Shown here: one piece after another, positions 24,256 to 33,061 of the stretch | Layout: each line of letters opens with the position of its first letter | How positions within the stretch are numbered: position 1 is the stretch's first letter | Made by a program: the position numbers and the translations under genes | The notes under the pieces: generated by a model | What the model saw: the letters and a program-made list of their open reading frames with translations, nothing else | The model's database searches: none | What the model was told of the DNA's origin: nothing | NCBI GenBank assembly: GCA_016927015.1 | Contig: JAFGNM010000116.1 | Span: 1-38,730 of the forward strand | Direction: 5' to 3' | Origin: Candidatus Bathyarchaeota archaeon | GTDB taxonomy: Archaea > Thermoproteota > Bathyarchaeia > Bathyarchaeales > Bathycorpusculaceae | Length of the DNA: 38,730 bases

Positions 24256-24672
24256 CTAAGTAGCCTTTGATTCTGCTATTGCCTTGCCTACCTCGTCTAA
24301 AACGTCTGTGAAGTCAGCTTTACTTGGCTTCAGCCCTCTCTTGGAGACATTCAATATGTTGATGTAACCTTTCGGTGTAAGTTCCTTCTCCAAGATTTTC
24401 AGGGTTCCGCCTTGCTTTATCGCGTACGTGCAGAACAGAATCGTTTTTTTGCCCGTGCATTCTGGCAAGCGTTTAACGAAAGACTGTACTTCCGGCGCAG
24501 GTCGCATACCCATAACTGGCGTGCCTATGACTAGCAGGTCAAAATCTTGGGTAACTGAAGGTTCAGGCGCAGTGGATATGTCAAAAACTGGTGCCTTCAG
24601 CGATTCGGATATGGCTTCTGCCAAACGTTTCGTATTACCTGTCCGCGAGATGTACAGAACACAAGCCTTCAT
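24256..24672 (-). CDS. Flavodoxin-like protein
   Basis: A 138-residue flavodoxin-fold protein. The FMN phosphate loop is SRTGNTKRLAEAI near residue 8, and LLVIGTPVMGMRPAPEV near 46-62 is the second FMN loop. The start at ATG 24672 (MKACVLYISRTGNT) suits the fold better than the upstream in-frame start at 24687. It may be an electron carrier or an FMN oxidoreductase component. Convergent with the Fur gene and therefore probably not in its operon. Confidence 0.85.
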   Translation of the reverse strand: MKACVLYISRTGNTKRLAEAISESLKAPVFDISTAPEPSVTQDFDLLVIGTPVMGMRPAPEVQSFVKRLPECTGKKTILFCTYAIKQGGTLKILEKELTPKGYINILNVSKRGLKPSKADFTDVLDEVGKAIAESKAT

Positions 24673-24733
24673 GGTTTCATATAGCAACCGCTTGTCTTAT
24701 AATCTTTGTTTCATACGCCCTTCGCTGAACCTG

Positions 24734-25654
24734 CTACGCCGCGGACACGATAGCAAGCAGGTACGCTACTGTGAGCATGTTGAAAACGAACAGCGAAGCA
24801 ATGTTCAACGCGCTGAAACGGTTTACGCTCCGTTTCTGAAGAACGCCTGCGAAACCAACAAGCGCCGCTGTTAAGGGAGCGATTGAAAAAAGAGCCAAAA
24901 CCCCAATGTCCAAAACCGCGGAAGACACCATCCAACTGTAGACAAAGAACAGTACCGTGGCTGATGCCGTCAACGCGAGAATAAGAAGGAAAACGTTGCG
25001 TGCTCCTTTTCGGACAATAAGAGTTTGTTTTCCCCCTTTTCGGTCGATTTCGGCGTCAGGAGCCTCGAGACTAAGGCTGAGCATGAACCCATACATAACG
25101 AAAGGAACCGCGAGGTAGACAAACACTGGACCAAACTGGCCTCTTACCGCCAAGTAACCTATCGCCGGAATCGCAAAGCCGGTTACACACGCCACAGCAG
25201 CCTCGCCGAATCCTCTTGAAATTAAACGCGTTGGAGGCGCCGAGTAAAACCAGCCGACAAGGCTTGCGCCCAAGATGACGATGAAGATTTCGATGGGTGC
25301 CCCAAGAAAAAGAAAAATTGCGACCGCCACAACATTCGCGCCTGCTAGCAGCGAGACCGAAATGGTTTTTGATGCTGACCTGAGGTTCGGGTGGTTAACG
25401 AGGATGGCGCTGCCTGCGAAAAACTTTTTCTGTTCGATGTGTTTGTCGACTTCGACGTCGAAGTAGTCGTTACTGTAGTGAGTTGAGAGGTCTCCCAGAA
25501 GCACCACAACGTACGCTGAAACAGTCAGTGCGGGGTTGAAGTTTCCGCCGTTGGCGAGCGCCAAGAGTGCTCCAAGCGAGAACGCTAGAACGCCGCCTGC
25601 CACAATGTGAACCCGTATTATCTTCAGAATTTTTGTGGCGTTTGAGATGCTCAT
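24734..25654 (-). CDS. UbiA-family prenyltransferase (copy 1)
   Basis: Polytopic membrane protein of 306 residues with about eight TM segments. The first Asp-rich motif is NDYFDVEVDK (about residue 63) and the second is EAPDAEIDRKGGK (about residue 198), typical of the MenA/UbiA group. It would attach a polyprenyl chain to an aromatic or glyceryl acceptor; digeranylgeranylglyceryl phosphate synthase and quinone prenyltransferase are both possible. It is divergent from another UbiA homologue at 25747. Confidence 0.85.
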   Translation of the reverse strand: MSISNATKILKIIRVHIVAGGVLAFSLGALLALANGGNFNPALTVSAYVVVLLGDLSTHYSNDYFDVEVDKHIEQKKFFAGSAILVNHPNLRSASKTISVSLLAGANVVAVAIFLFLGAPIEIFIVILGASLVGWFYSAPPTRLISRGFGEAAVACVTGFAIPAIGYLAVRGQFGPVFVYLAVPFVMYGFMLSLSLEAPDAEIDRKGGKQTLIVRKGARNVFLLILALTASATVLFFVYSWMVSSAVLDIGVLALFSIAPLTAALVGFAGVLQKRSVNRFSALNIASLFVFNMLTVAYLLAIVSAA

Positions 25655-25746
25655 GAGCCTTCTTCTCCTCTTCTCCCATTAATTATGCGAATAGCTTTAT
25701 CTATTAAACACATCCTATAAAATTTGGAACACCTGAAGGCGTCTGA

Positions 25747-26643
25747 ATGAAAGAGAACCTTAAAGCATACATGGACCTCACGCGTTTACACTTCTTTTTT
25801 GTCTGGCCGATACTGTTCTGCGCTGGACTTTTCCTTGCTTTCCAATACCATGACAGCTTTTCTTGGCTGCTCGTGATTAAAGTCGCGTTGATTGGTTTCC
25901 TCGGGTTCGAAGCGGGTCTCGTCTTGAACGACATCGTGGACGGTGACATCGACAAGAAAGATGTGGAGTTTGATAAACTTACAAAGTACTGGCGGGTCTT
26001 CGGGAAAAGGCCTATTTCGCAGGGTTTAATCACGCGGCAAAAAGCCGTCTTGCTCTTCGGCGTGCTTGTGGCAGTTACATCCATTCTGATTTTCACTCTT
26101 CCGTTTCCTCAGGCGCTTTATGTTTTCGGCATCATGACCATGTGCTATTGCCTTGAAGTTTTCTACCAAGTTAAAAAGCGGAACCAGAATTTTCCGTTTG
26201 CCCAGCTGATTGGGCGGATAGACTTCACGCTGTTTCCCCTCGCGGGTTATCTTTGCCTCGGCAGCCCAAGCGTCAACGTACTGCTTTTCGCCTTTTTCTT
26301 CTATCCGCTGGCGCTGGCGCACTTGGGAGTTAACGACATCAGCGACGTTGCGAACGACCAAGTTAAAGAACTGAAAACCATACCCCTGCTATACGGGTTG
26401 AAAGGGACAGCCTACTGGATACTTTTCTTCAGCATAATCCATTTTGTGGCGACAATTCTCTTTCTGAACGTGCTTGGAACAATAGCGATTATCGGTTTCG
26501 CAGTGGGCTTCTCGCTAATAGCCATTGGAAACATCATAATATTGAAGGGAAAAAACGCGGCTTCCGGAATGAAAGCACTGCCAATGTTCCACGTTGCTAT
26601 GCTCATCTACGCAATCACGATAATACTGGAATACGTGATATAG
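25747..26643 (+). CDS. UbiA-family prenyltransferase (copy 2)
   Basis: Polytopic membrane protein of 298 residues with about eight TM segments. The motifs are NDIVDGDIDKKD (about residue 61) and NDISDVANDQ (about residue 198). It is only distantly similar to its divergent neighbour, so the pair is not a recent duplication. A TATA-like CCTATAAAATTT lies at 25711-25722. Substrate is unknown; with the GGPP route in the same window, a lipid or quinone role is plausible. Confidence 0.82.
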   Translation: MKENLKAYMDLTRLHFFFVWPILFCAGLFLAFQYHDSFSWLLVIKVALIGFLGFEAGLVLNDIVDGDIDKKDVEFDKLTKYWRVFGKRPISQGLITRQKAVLLFGVLVAVTSILIFTLPFPQALYVFGIMTMCYCLEVFYQVKKRNQNFPFAQLIGRIDFTLFPLAGYLCLGSPSVNVLLFAFFFYPLALAHLGVNDISDVANDQVKELKTIPLLYGLKGTAYWILFFSIIHFVATILFLNVLGTIAIIGFAVGFSLIAIGNIIILKGKNAASGMKALPMFHVAMLIYAITIILEYVI

Positions 26644-26724
26644 CAACATGCTTTCTCAGAAATTTTTCGCGACCACACAAAAGGACCGCTTTACTTAACT
26701 CAGAAAAAAAAGAAGAGAGGTGGG

Positions 26725-27525
26725 CTATTTTCCGCGTTTTGAGTTCGCGTATAAGCCGACGCCGAGAGCTATTATGACGACGACTACGACGCCAGCGATG
26801 TATTCCATTGGTATGCCAGTGTTCGTTGTTGTTTCTGGGTCTCCGCCTGTTTCTGTTGACTCTGAGATTTCGGCGACTGTCCATGTTGAGAAGTGGTTAG
26901 TGTTGCACACTAAGTAGCCGTTCTGGTCCATGTGGCTTTCGACTGTTTCCCACTCGGCGCGTGTTCTGTTCCAGTACATCCACGTGAGTCTCGACGCGTT
27001 GACTTCTCTGTTAAGCTGCTGCTTAAGCTCTGTCTGGTTGATGTGGAGTCGCAGTTGAGCGTTTAGTTGTAGGGTGGCGTTGGGTTCTATGCCGAAGTAG
27101 CAGTTGAGGGTTTGCTGCATGGTTTGTTCGCCTTCAAGGGGTGAGCCGCTTAAGTTCATGGTTAATGTCATGGTTTGGTTCGGGTCTATTGAAAGCCCGA
27201 AGAGTTGGGGCTTAACTGTTGGGTCTACGGTGACAACTAGGTCGCAGTTTCTGGTGCAGTTCATTAGCATAGTCATGTTTCGGTATTGGAACAGTGCGGG
27301 TTCTCCTGCCTTAACCTGCTCCGTTTGAGCAACAGGTGTCACGTCAGTCTTATTATATTGCACAGCATTGTCAGGGACGCCCGGCACCTCGATCTTGCCA
27401 GCATCGGAGCCTTGTCCAGCACCAGCAGACGCCAGGCACAGCGGCGCAAAATACAGCACCATCAGCAAAGCAATAACGGAAGCGCCGATTTTTGTTCGAT
27501 TTATTGCACGATTGGTTTTTACCAT
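26725..27525 (-). CDS. Secreted, membrane-anchored protein with many N-glycosylation sequons
   Basis: 266 residues. A signal peptide spans about 1-33 (TKIGASVIALLMVLYFAPLCLASA), and a C-terminal TM helix about 240-260 (YIAGVVVVVIIALGVGLYA) is followed by NSKRGK. The outer part has about ten Asn-x-Ser/Thr sites (NKT, NMT, NCT, NQT, NLS, NAT, NQT, NAS, NRT), more than expected by chance, as in archaeal surface glycoproteins. A Cys pair lies in NCTRNC. No domain family recognised. Confidence 0.7.
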   Translation of the reverse strand: MVKTNRAINRTKIGASVIALLMVLYFAPLCLASAGAGQGSDAGKIEVPGVPDNAVQYNKTDVTPVAQTEQVKAGEPALFQYRNMTMLMNCTRNCDLVVTVDPTVKPQLFGLSIDPNQTMTLTMNLSGSPLEGEQTMQQTLNCYFGIEPNATLQLNAQLRLHINQTELKQQLNREVNASRLTWMYWNRTRAEWETVESHMDQNGYLVCNTNHFSTWTVAEISESTETGGDPETTTNTGIPMEYIAGVVVVVIIALGVGLYANSKRGK

Positions 27526-27668
27526 CTCAAATCACCTGACACAATACATGCTAAGCGGTAACTTAAGGGACACTGCGAGAAAAGCATTCCAGAAACAGAA
27601 ACGCTCGTTTCAAGCAAGCTTCAGATCAAATAAATATGTAGAGAATTGAAGCGGCGAGCACCCGGTCA

Positions 27669-28730
27669 CTATTGTTTTTGCCGTCCCGGTCTTAGTGAGC
27701 GCACAGTGGCGCCTGCCCGCCACATTTCAGAGTTACCCATTTCTTTCAGTTCATCAGCAAGCTTCTGCCTGTAGTCTGGTTCCTGACTTCTCTCAAGGAC
27801 GATCCGTGTTTCTTCTCCCGTAGCCACAAGTTCGTAAAGCGACTCAAACAAAGGCTTTGTGCCGTCGCGGAAACGGTTTCTCCACCTAAGCGCACCTATG
27901 CGTGCGGTTTCGCTGCAGTTGCAGTACATCCAGTCCATGCCGTTCTCGTCAACCAGCCTGATTAAGCTTTGAGTGAGCTCTTCCACGGTTTCGTTGAAGG
28001 CTTCGCTGGGGCTGTGTCCATGCTCTCTTAGAGTGTTGTATTGTGCTTCCATTATCCCTGCCAAAGCGCCCATCAAAACGCCGCGTTCGCCTGTCAAATC
28101 GCTGAAGACTTCTTTTTCGAATGTTGTTGGGAACAGGTAACCTGAACCGATGGCTATACCCATGGCTTTAACGCGGTCCTCTGCTTTGCCAGTGTAGTTT
28201 TGGTGCACGGCGAAGCTGCTGTTTATGCCGCTTCCGTCTAGGAAGTTTCTTCTGACTGATGTGCCTGAACCTTTTGGGGCAACCAAGATCACGTCAACGT
28301 TATTCGGCGGAATTACGCCTGTTTGGTCTCTGTAAACTATTGAGAATCCGTGGGAGAAGTAAAGCGCATCGCCTTCTTTCAAAGTTTTCTTAACTGCAGG
28401 CCACATTTCTCTTTGTCCTGCGTCGGTGAACAGAAACATTTTGATTGTTCCCCGCTTTGCGGCTTCCTCCATTGAGAACAGGTTTTCGCCGGGAACCCAG
28501 CCGTCTTCAACGGCTAAATCGTAATATCGTTTGTGGACGCCGCTGTTTTCTTGCCCGATTATTACTTTGATTCCGTTGTCTCGCATGTTTAGGGATTGGG
28601 CTCGACCTTGAATGCCGTAGCCGAGTGAAACGACAACTTCGTCTTTCAATATCTTTTGAGCTTTTTCCACTGTGAATTCTTTTCTTGTGACGACGTTTTC
28701 TTTTACGCCGCCGAACTCTAATTCCACCAT
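27669..28730 (-). CDS. ilvC: Ketol-acid reductoisomerase
   Basis: Branched-chain amino-acid enzyme that isomerises and reduces acetohydroxy acids with NAD(P)H. The Rossmann motif is LGYGIQGRAQSLNMRDNG (about residue 36), FSHGFSIVYRD and VAPKGSGTSVRRNF follow, and the metal-binding section is FSDLTGERGVLMGALAG (about 208) with ETVEELTQS. Length (353) fits the short class I form, though several motifs (DLTGERG for the usual DLFGEQ) are divergent. No other ilv or leu gene is adjacent; the homocitrate/isopropylmalate synthase homologue at 15.3 kb is far off. Confidence 0.93.
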   Translation of the reverse strand: MVELEFGGVKENVVTRKEFTVEKAQKILKDEVVVSLGYGIQGRAQSLNMRDNGIKVIIGQENSGVHKRYYDLAVEDGWVPGENLFSMEEAAKRGTIKMFLFTDAGQREMWPAVKKTLKEGDALYFSHGFSIVYRDQTGVIPPNNVDVILVAPKGSGTSVRRNFLDGSGINSSFAVHQNYTGKAEDRVKAMGIAIGSGYLFPTTFEKEVFSDLTGERGVLMGALAGIMEAQYNTLREHGHSPSEAFNETVEELTQSLIRLVDENGMDWMYCNCSETARIGALRWRNRFRDGTKPLFESLYELVATGEETRIVLERSQEPDYRQKLADELKEMGNSEMWRAGATVRSLRPGRQKQ

Positions 28731-28773
28731 AGCAAATTCCTCAAGTCAGTGTTATGTGACGCATATGAGATAA

Positions 28774-28959
28774 TTAAGAATTACCTTGCAAAAGCGAGTG
28801 GCAGTCCAATGACAGGTGGGTGGTTCTTGGTAAGATAGAGGTGTATGCGGGGGAACACGTGATTATTGGGCTTGAATAGGTTTGTTGCAGATTAACAGTT
28901 TTGAATGTGTCGTTTGCCGTAACTGTTGCTTGCTTCATTTTGAAGATGGAAGAAACCAA
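28774..28959 (-). pseudogene. In-frame continuation after the pilin stop: possible broken surface-protein domain
   Basis: Directly after the stop of the pilin-like gene (28962-28960), the same frame stays open for 61 codons. ATVTANDTFKTVNLQQTYSS resembles a beta-strand module often seen in archaeal secreted proteins (V-x-T-V-N-L-x-x-T-Y). It has no good start codon of its own other than TTG at the first codon. It may be the severed distal part of the pilin gene or a decayed neighbour. Confidence 0.35.
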
Positions 28960-29364
28960 TTATGCAGTGGCTGTGTAAATGAACCTGTTGCCTTCAGTTG
29001 TCTGAAACGCTAATTGGTAGGTTGCTCCTGGAATGAACGCGGTTGCTACTCGCAGGACGGCGGATTCTCCGTTGTTTATTTGGCTTGACCCAACAATGTA
29101 AACTACTGTGGCAGGTTGAGAGTTTACTGTGACGCTTTTTAGTTTCACGCTTTGTGTTCCATTGTTGTATAGAGTAACGTCAACGTAGGTGCAGTTTGGT
29201 CCCCATTGATGGTTTGTCGGCTGCAGGTTCTCGGTGTGCATGTCTGGCGTGGGTAAGCCGTTTATCCATGCTAAAGTGGCTAAAGAAACTGCGATTGCTA
29301 TGCATATCAAAATTCCGCTGGACATTACTGGAGTTAGAGCCTTTCTTGCGTTGCGTTGAAGCAT
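28960..29364 (-). CDS. Archaeal type IV pilin-like protein
   Basis: 134 residues. The N-terminus RNARKALTPVMSSGILICIAIAVSLATLAW is a basic segment followed by a hydrophobic helix, as in archaeal pilins and archaellin-like secreted proteins with class III signal peptides. The rest is a beta-rich domain with NCTYVDVTLYNNGT, containing sequon-like sites. No pilus assembly ATPase or prepilin peptidase is nearby. The downstream in-frame open stretch raises the possibility of an internal stop. Confidence 0.65.
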   Translation of the reverse strand: MLQRNARKALTPVMSSGILICIAIAVSLATLAWINGLPTPDMHTENLQPTNHQWGPNCTYVDVTLYNNGTQSVKLKSVTVNSQPATVVYIVGSSQINNGESAVLRVATAFIPGATYQLAFQTTEGNRFIYTATA

Positions 29365-29601
29365 AGCGGAGCTTTAGGTAAAATTAGTGGATATTGTTTA
29401 TGAATTCATAATCAACATTGTGCGTCAGCAACGTTTTCAGAGCAACGCTGGCAACTGAGCAAACATTGTGCAAATGACTCGTTATTCTGGTGAAAACGCC
29501 TTTACGTATTCGCGTGACGGCTTTGTGGGAATGAAACGAATAACTTGACGAGTTAAAATTAACTAAAATTTTATATGCTGTTTTTCAGAGAATTATTGCT
29601 G

Positions 29602-30369
29602 ATGTTGAGTTCTGGGAAAGCTGTTTTGCTGCAGAGCCTGAATGTTCTTGCTTTTGCAGTGACAGTTGTAGTTAATGGGTTGGCGAGTTCTCTTGCGTTA
29701 AATGGCAGAACTACCGCTGAAGTTTCAGACTTGTATTTCACTTTGGTGACACCTGCAGGATACGTTTTCTCAATCTGGGGCGTAATTTACGCGCTACTGC
29801 TGATTTTCGCAGTTTTCCAAGCGCTGCCTAGTCAGAGAGAAAAACCGTTTCTCCAAAAAATTAACGTTTTCTTTATCTTGAGCGGAGTTTTCAATGTGGT
29901 GTGGCTTTTCCTTTGGCACTATGACCAAATTATGCTGTCCGTAGTGCTGATGTTTGCTTTGTTGGCAACGTTAATTGCGGTTTATCTGCGGCTTGGAATA
30001 GGCAAAACCAGTGCAACGCTGAAAGAGAAAGCGTTTGTACATTTACCGTTCAGCGTCTACTTGGGCTGGATTACCGTAGCCTCAATCGCGAATGTCTCTT
30101 CAGCGCTGGTTTCCATCCAGTGGAACGGATTTGGCTTGGCAAATGACACATGGGCTGTGCTCGTGATTGCAGTAGCCTTGATAATCACGCTTGCAGTCAT
30201 TGCTACAAGGAAAGATGTTGCTTACAGCCTTGTGCTGGTTTGGGCGCTGATTGGCATAGCCGTTAACCAAAGCAGCTACCAAAACATCGTAACAGCAGCG
30301 ACAGCAAGTGCAATCATCATAGTGGTTGCGTTGGCTGCGGTTCTTGTTTGGTCTAAGTTGAAGAAATGA
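29602..30369 (+). CDS. TspO/MBR-like polytopic membrane protein
   Basis: About 255 residues with seven or so TM segments. FSIWGVIYALLLIFAVFQ near residue 57 and NVVWLFLWHYDQ near 98 resemble the tryptophan-rich TspO/MBR family in its long form. The frame begins at ATG 29575, but ATTTTATATG at 29567-29576 looks like the TATA box, so ATG 29602 (MLSSGKAVLLQ), about 25 bases later, is a better leaderless start. Ligand is unknown; TspO proteins bind porphyrins or steroids. Confidence 0.75.
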   Translation: MLSSGKAVLLQSLNVLAFAVTVVVNGLASSLALNGRTTAEVSDLYFTLVTPAGYVFSIWGVIYALLLIFAVFQALPSQREKPFLQKINVFFILSGVFNVVWLFLWHYDQIMLSVVLMFALLATLIAVYLRLGIGKTSATLKEKAFVHLPFSVYLGWITVASIANVSSALVSIQWNGFGLANDTWAVLVIAVALIITLAVIATRKDVAYSLVLVWALIGIAVNQSSYQNIVTAATASAIIIVVALAAVLVWSKLKK

Positions 30370-30625
30370 AGTTTGCAGCCTTAATTTCGGGTTTCTATTG
30401 AAAAAACAAATTGGTAACTTTTAGTTACTTTTTGTCGTCTGGAGCATTCTGGTATGGGTGTGGACTGGCGCGCGATTTTTTTCTATAGCCCCCTTATTTA
30501 TACTATAAATAGGCGCTGAGAGAAGCGCCGTCGGGTAGACGTTGCGGTGCATGTTAACCCAGAAGATTTAAGTTTAATCAGCGCATTGAAGACTTTACCG
30601 TTTAAAACTCGTCGTCCAGCAGGTT
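30370..30625. other. Spacer between the TspO-like gene and tRNA-Pro(GGG)
   Basis: Contains the conserved element at 30482-30540, followed by a TATA-like GATTTAAGTTTAATC at about 30565-30579 that could drive the tRNA. No coding frame is convincing. Confidence 0.4.
30482..30540. repeat. Conserved intergenic element, copy 2
   Basis: Matches 989-1047 (see copy 1). This copy contains a clean hairpin, GGCGCT-GAGAGA-AGCGCC, at 30512-30529, just after a TATA-like ACTATAAATA. The first copy lacks a perfect hairpin there. It lies about 85 bases upstream of tRNA-Pro(GGG). Confidence 0.55.
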
Positions 30626-30704
30626 GGGGTCGTAGTCGAGCTTGGTCCAAGATTCACGCCCGGGGCGCGTGAGAACCTGGGTTCAAATCCCAGCGGCCCC
30701 ACCA
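30626..30704 (+). tRNA. tRNA-Pro (anticodon GGG), with odd features
   Basis: Acceptor GGGGTCG pairs with CGGCCCC except for a T-G wobble at the fifth pair. The anticodon stem CACGC/GCGTG encloses CCGGGGC, giving GGG; position 33 is C, not the near-universal T. The T arm is CTGGG-TTCAAAT-CCCAG, and ACCA is encoded. The D stem is weak (G-A at the last pair). It may be functional or partly decayed. Its 3' end is duplicated at 33062-33088. Confidence 0.85.
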
Positions 30705-30706
30705 CC
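30680..30706 (+). repeat. Direct repeat (attL-like), 3' end of tRNA-Pro(GGG)
   Basis: A 27-base stretch from the T arm through CCA repeats at 33062-33088 with one mismatch (G here, A there). The two copies bracket 2.36 kb that carries the ABC exporter pair. TTGCGGGAGA occurs just inside both ends, at 30758 and 33034. Confidence 0.7.
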
Positions 30707-30883
30707 AAACCCAGAGACACCCTTTTCAGTTAAGTCGAAAGAAAAAAGGGGGAAAAGTTGCGGGAGAAAACTCCATTCTTGTCTTGATGTGACCGTGATG
30801 AACCGCTGTCAAACTGAATAAAACTACTAAGCGTGCGCTTTTTAATGTCATCCCACGATTATGGACAAGGGTAAAAGAGTTCC

Positions 30884-32041
30884 TCAGGTTTTTCCATACT
30901 TCCCGTACAATATAATTCCCAATATCAATACAACTAAACTGTAGAGCGCAACCACCAAAACGTCAAGCAATATTGAAGGACTCGTTACAGGCGCGCCTCT
31001 TAAGAAAAGCGACGTTAATGCATCCGTCACATAGTAGCCGGGCACAAATCTTCCAGCTTCTTTCGCAATTGCCGACAAACCAACCGAAACAAACGTGCCC
31101 AAAAGCATCTGTGGCATTATGAAAACAAATGCAATCCCAGTGGCAGCCCCAGAAGACTTTGCCAAAGTCGCAGCAATCAAGCCAAAACCAACGCAGCAAA
31201 GTGAAAAGATGGCCAAAATCAGGAAGGCCGAAACAAAGCTGGTTGCGTCGCCCAATGGTCGATAACCCACAAGAATGGCAACCGCGAAGACTATAGCAAC
31301 CTGAATCATGGCAGTGATCATGTTGGAAACGGTATGGCTTGCTATGAATTCGCTTGAGGAAGTCGGTGTCGTTCGTATCCTTCTGAGTAGGCCTTTCTCT
31401 CGTTCAAAAATAAATGACTGAGAAACTGTCATTATCAAAAATATGGCGAAAAAAGCGAAAAAGCCAGGCGCAAAGTAATCAAATGTAGTCAGCGTGCTAA
31501 CTTCAACTAAAGAAGGACTGCCAATGTTGACTGGCCCAGAGATTTTGGTTTGTTGGCTTCCATAGATCGATGTTGAGAGCGTTTGCTGGATGATGGGTGG
31601 AATCGCCCGAGTTGCGAACAGTGATCCGCTGTCCAAATACAACGTAACCGTCGTGTTTATCCAAAGGTTAGGATCCGTTGGCGACGCCCAATACGAATCA
31701 CAACTTGATCCAAAATCTTCAGGAATAATAAGAACCGCTTGGATTTTACCCTGAGACAAATCGCTCTGTACGGCATTGCTATCCGAATAATTCTGGACAT
31801 TTAGAATCATAGTTTCGGAGAGATTCCCAATGAGATGCCGTGACCAGCTTAATTCTGACAAATCTGTGTTCACTACACCAATCTCATACGTTGATTGGCC
31901 ACTGTCTGTGGTTCCGAACGCAAGACCAAAAGCCATGGTGGCAATTACTGGAAAGAGAATGAGCATGAAGAGTGCTCCAGGGTCTCTGATTAATAACAGG
32001 AGATTTTTCTTGGTAAGGGCTGCAACGCGTTGAAGTTTCAA
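30884..32041 (-). CDS. ABC-2 type transporter permease
   Basis: 385 residues in the usual ABC-2 layout: one TM helix near the N-terminus (LFMLILFPVIATMAFGLAF), a large extracellular domain of about 150 residues, then five TM helices from about residue 180. FEREKGLLRRIRTTPTSSSEF is the conserved cytoplasmic loop. It begins at TTG 32041, directly after the stop of the ATPase gene, so the two are translated together. Such pairs export drugs, lipids or peptides; the substrate is not readable. It lies inside the tRNA-flanked segment. Confidence 0.88.
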   Translation of the reverse strand: MKLQRVAALTKKNLLLLIRDPGALFMLILFPVIATMAFGLAFGTTDSGQSTYEIGVVNTDLSELSWSRHLIGNLSETMILNVQNYSDSNAVQSDLSQGKIQAVLIIPEDFGSSCDSYWASPTDPNLWINTTVTLYLDSGSLFATRAIPPIIQQTLSTSIYGSQQTKISGPVNIGSPSLVEVSTLTTFDYFAPGFFAFFAIFLIMTVSQSFIFEREKGLLRRIRTTPTSSSEFIASHTVSNMITAMIQVAIVFAVAILVGYRPLGDATSFVSAFLILAIFSLCCVGFGLIAATLAKSSGAATGIAFVFIMPQMLLGTFVSVGLSAIAKEAGRFVPGYYVTDALTSLFLRGAPVTSPSILLDVLVVALYSLVVLILGIILYGKYGKT

Positions 32042-32788
32042 CTATACTTCCTCCCTTATTCGTTTGCCCGTGAGCTGTAAGAAGACTTCCTCCAGATTTT
32101 TAGCCTTAAACTGTCTTTTTAGCTGCTGCGGAGTATCAAGTGAGATAAGCTTGCCATTGTCGATTATTCCAACTCTATCACAGAGTTCTTCAGCTTCTTC
32201 CATGTAGTGAGTCGTCAGTAGAACAGTCTTGTTTTGTTTTCTGAGTTCTCTGATGAAGTCCCAGACGGCTCGGCGAGACTGAGGATCCATGCCGACTGTA
32301 GGTTCGTCGAGAAAGGCGATCTCTGGATCATGCACCAACGCCATGGCGAGGTTTATTCGGCGCATCATTCCCCCGCTATACTTTCCCGCGCGTCTCTTTG
32401 CTTGGTCTCGAAGACTTAGCTTTTGCAAAAGGTCATCAACATTTCTATTCCGTTTCTCTTTGGGCATAGCATGGAGATTGGCGAATAACTCTATGTTTTC
32501 TTTGCCTGTTAAGTGAGGGTAAACAGCTGTTTCTTGTGGGGAAACTCCTATCAATTCCTTGATTTTGCCTGGCTCTTTTAGAGCATCATAGCCACCTACC
32601 TTAACTGAACCGGTTGTTGGTTTAAGCAAACCGCAAAGTATGTTTATCGTCGTTGTTTTTCCAGCGCCGTTTGGTCCAAGCAACCCGAAGAGTTCTCCCT
32701 TTTCTACGACAAGGTTGAGTCCATCAACGGCAGTGGCGTCTTCAAATTTTTTGGTTATGTTCTCAATGATTATTGCAGCCTCTTTCAA
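32042..32788 (-). CDS. ABC transporter ATP-binding protein (DrrA-like)
   Basis: 248 residues. Walker A is GPNGAGKTT (about residue 38), Q loop SPQETAVYP, signature YSGGMMRRINLA, Walker B IAFLDEPTVGMD and H loop LTTHYMEEAEEL, all intact. With the permease downstream it forms a two-gene exporter. Upstream lies about 270 bases without a gene before the second tRNA-Pro fragment, so the promoter is inside the integrated segment. Confidence 0.95.
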   Translation of the reverse strand: MKEAAIIIENITKKFEDATAVDGLNLVVEKGELFGLLGPNGAGKTTTINILCGLLKPTTGSVKVGGYDALKEPGKIKELIGVSPQETAVYPHLTGKENIELFANLHAMPKEKRNRNVDDLLQKLSLRDQAKRRAGKYSGGMMRRINLAMALVHDPEIAFLDEPTVGMDPQSRRAVWDFIRELRKQNKTVLLTTHYMEEAEELCDRVGIIDNGKLISLDTPQQLKRQFKAKNLEEVFLQLTGKRIREEV

Positions 32789-33061
32789 TGTTCACAACAC
32801 GCTTCCAATATAGAAATCAAGAATATAGTTCTGTTTATTACTTATGCTTATAGATACGGGCAAGTTTGCACGATATATGTCCGGTTTCAGGGTTTTTTCT
32901 TTGCTATAGCATGCGTTCACATCTTACTCTTTGAGATAAGGTTTATGTTCTTACAATTAATCAAGATTCAGCAAACTCTGGCTTAAGATGGTGCGGTTCA
33001 GTTTCTTAGAGTCTACGAGAAAAAAATGGAGTTTTGCGGGAGACATCTCCACTTGAGGTGT
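32789..33061. other. Upstream region of the ABC operon, right end of the tRNA-flanked segment
   Basis: AT-rich, with no coding frame of note. A hairpin GGAGA-CA-TCTCC (33039-33050) and ATGGAGTTTT (33026-33035), which is the reverse complement of a sequence at the left end (30767-30776), lie near the right boundary. Confidence 0.4.
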
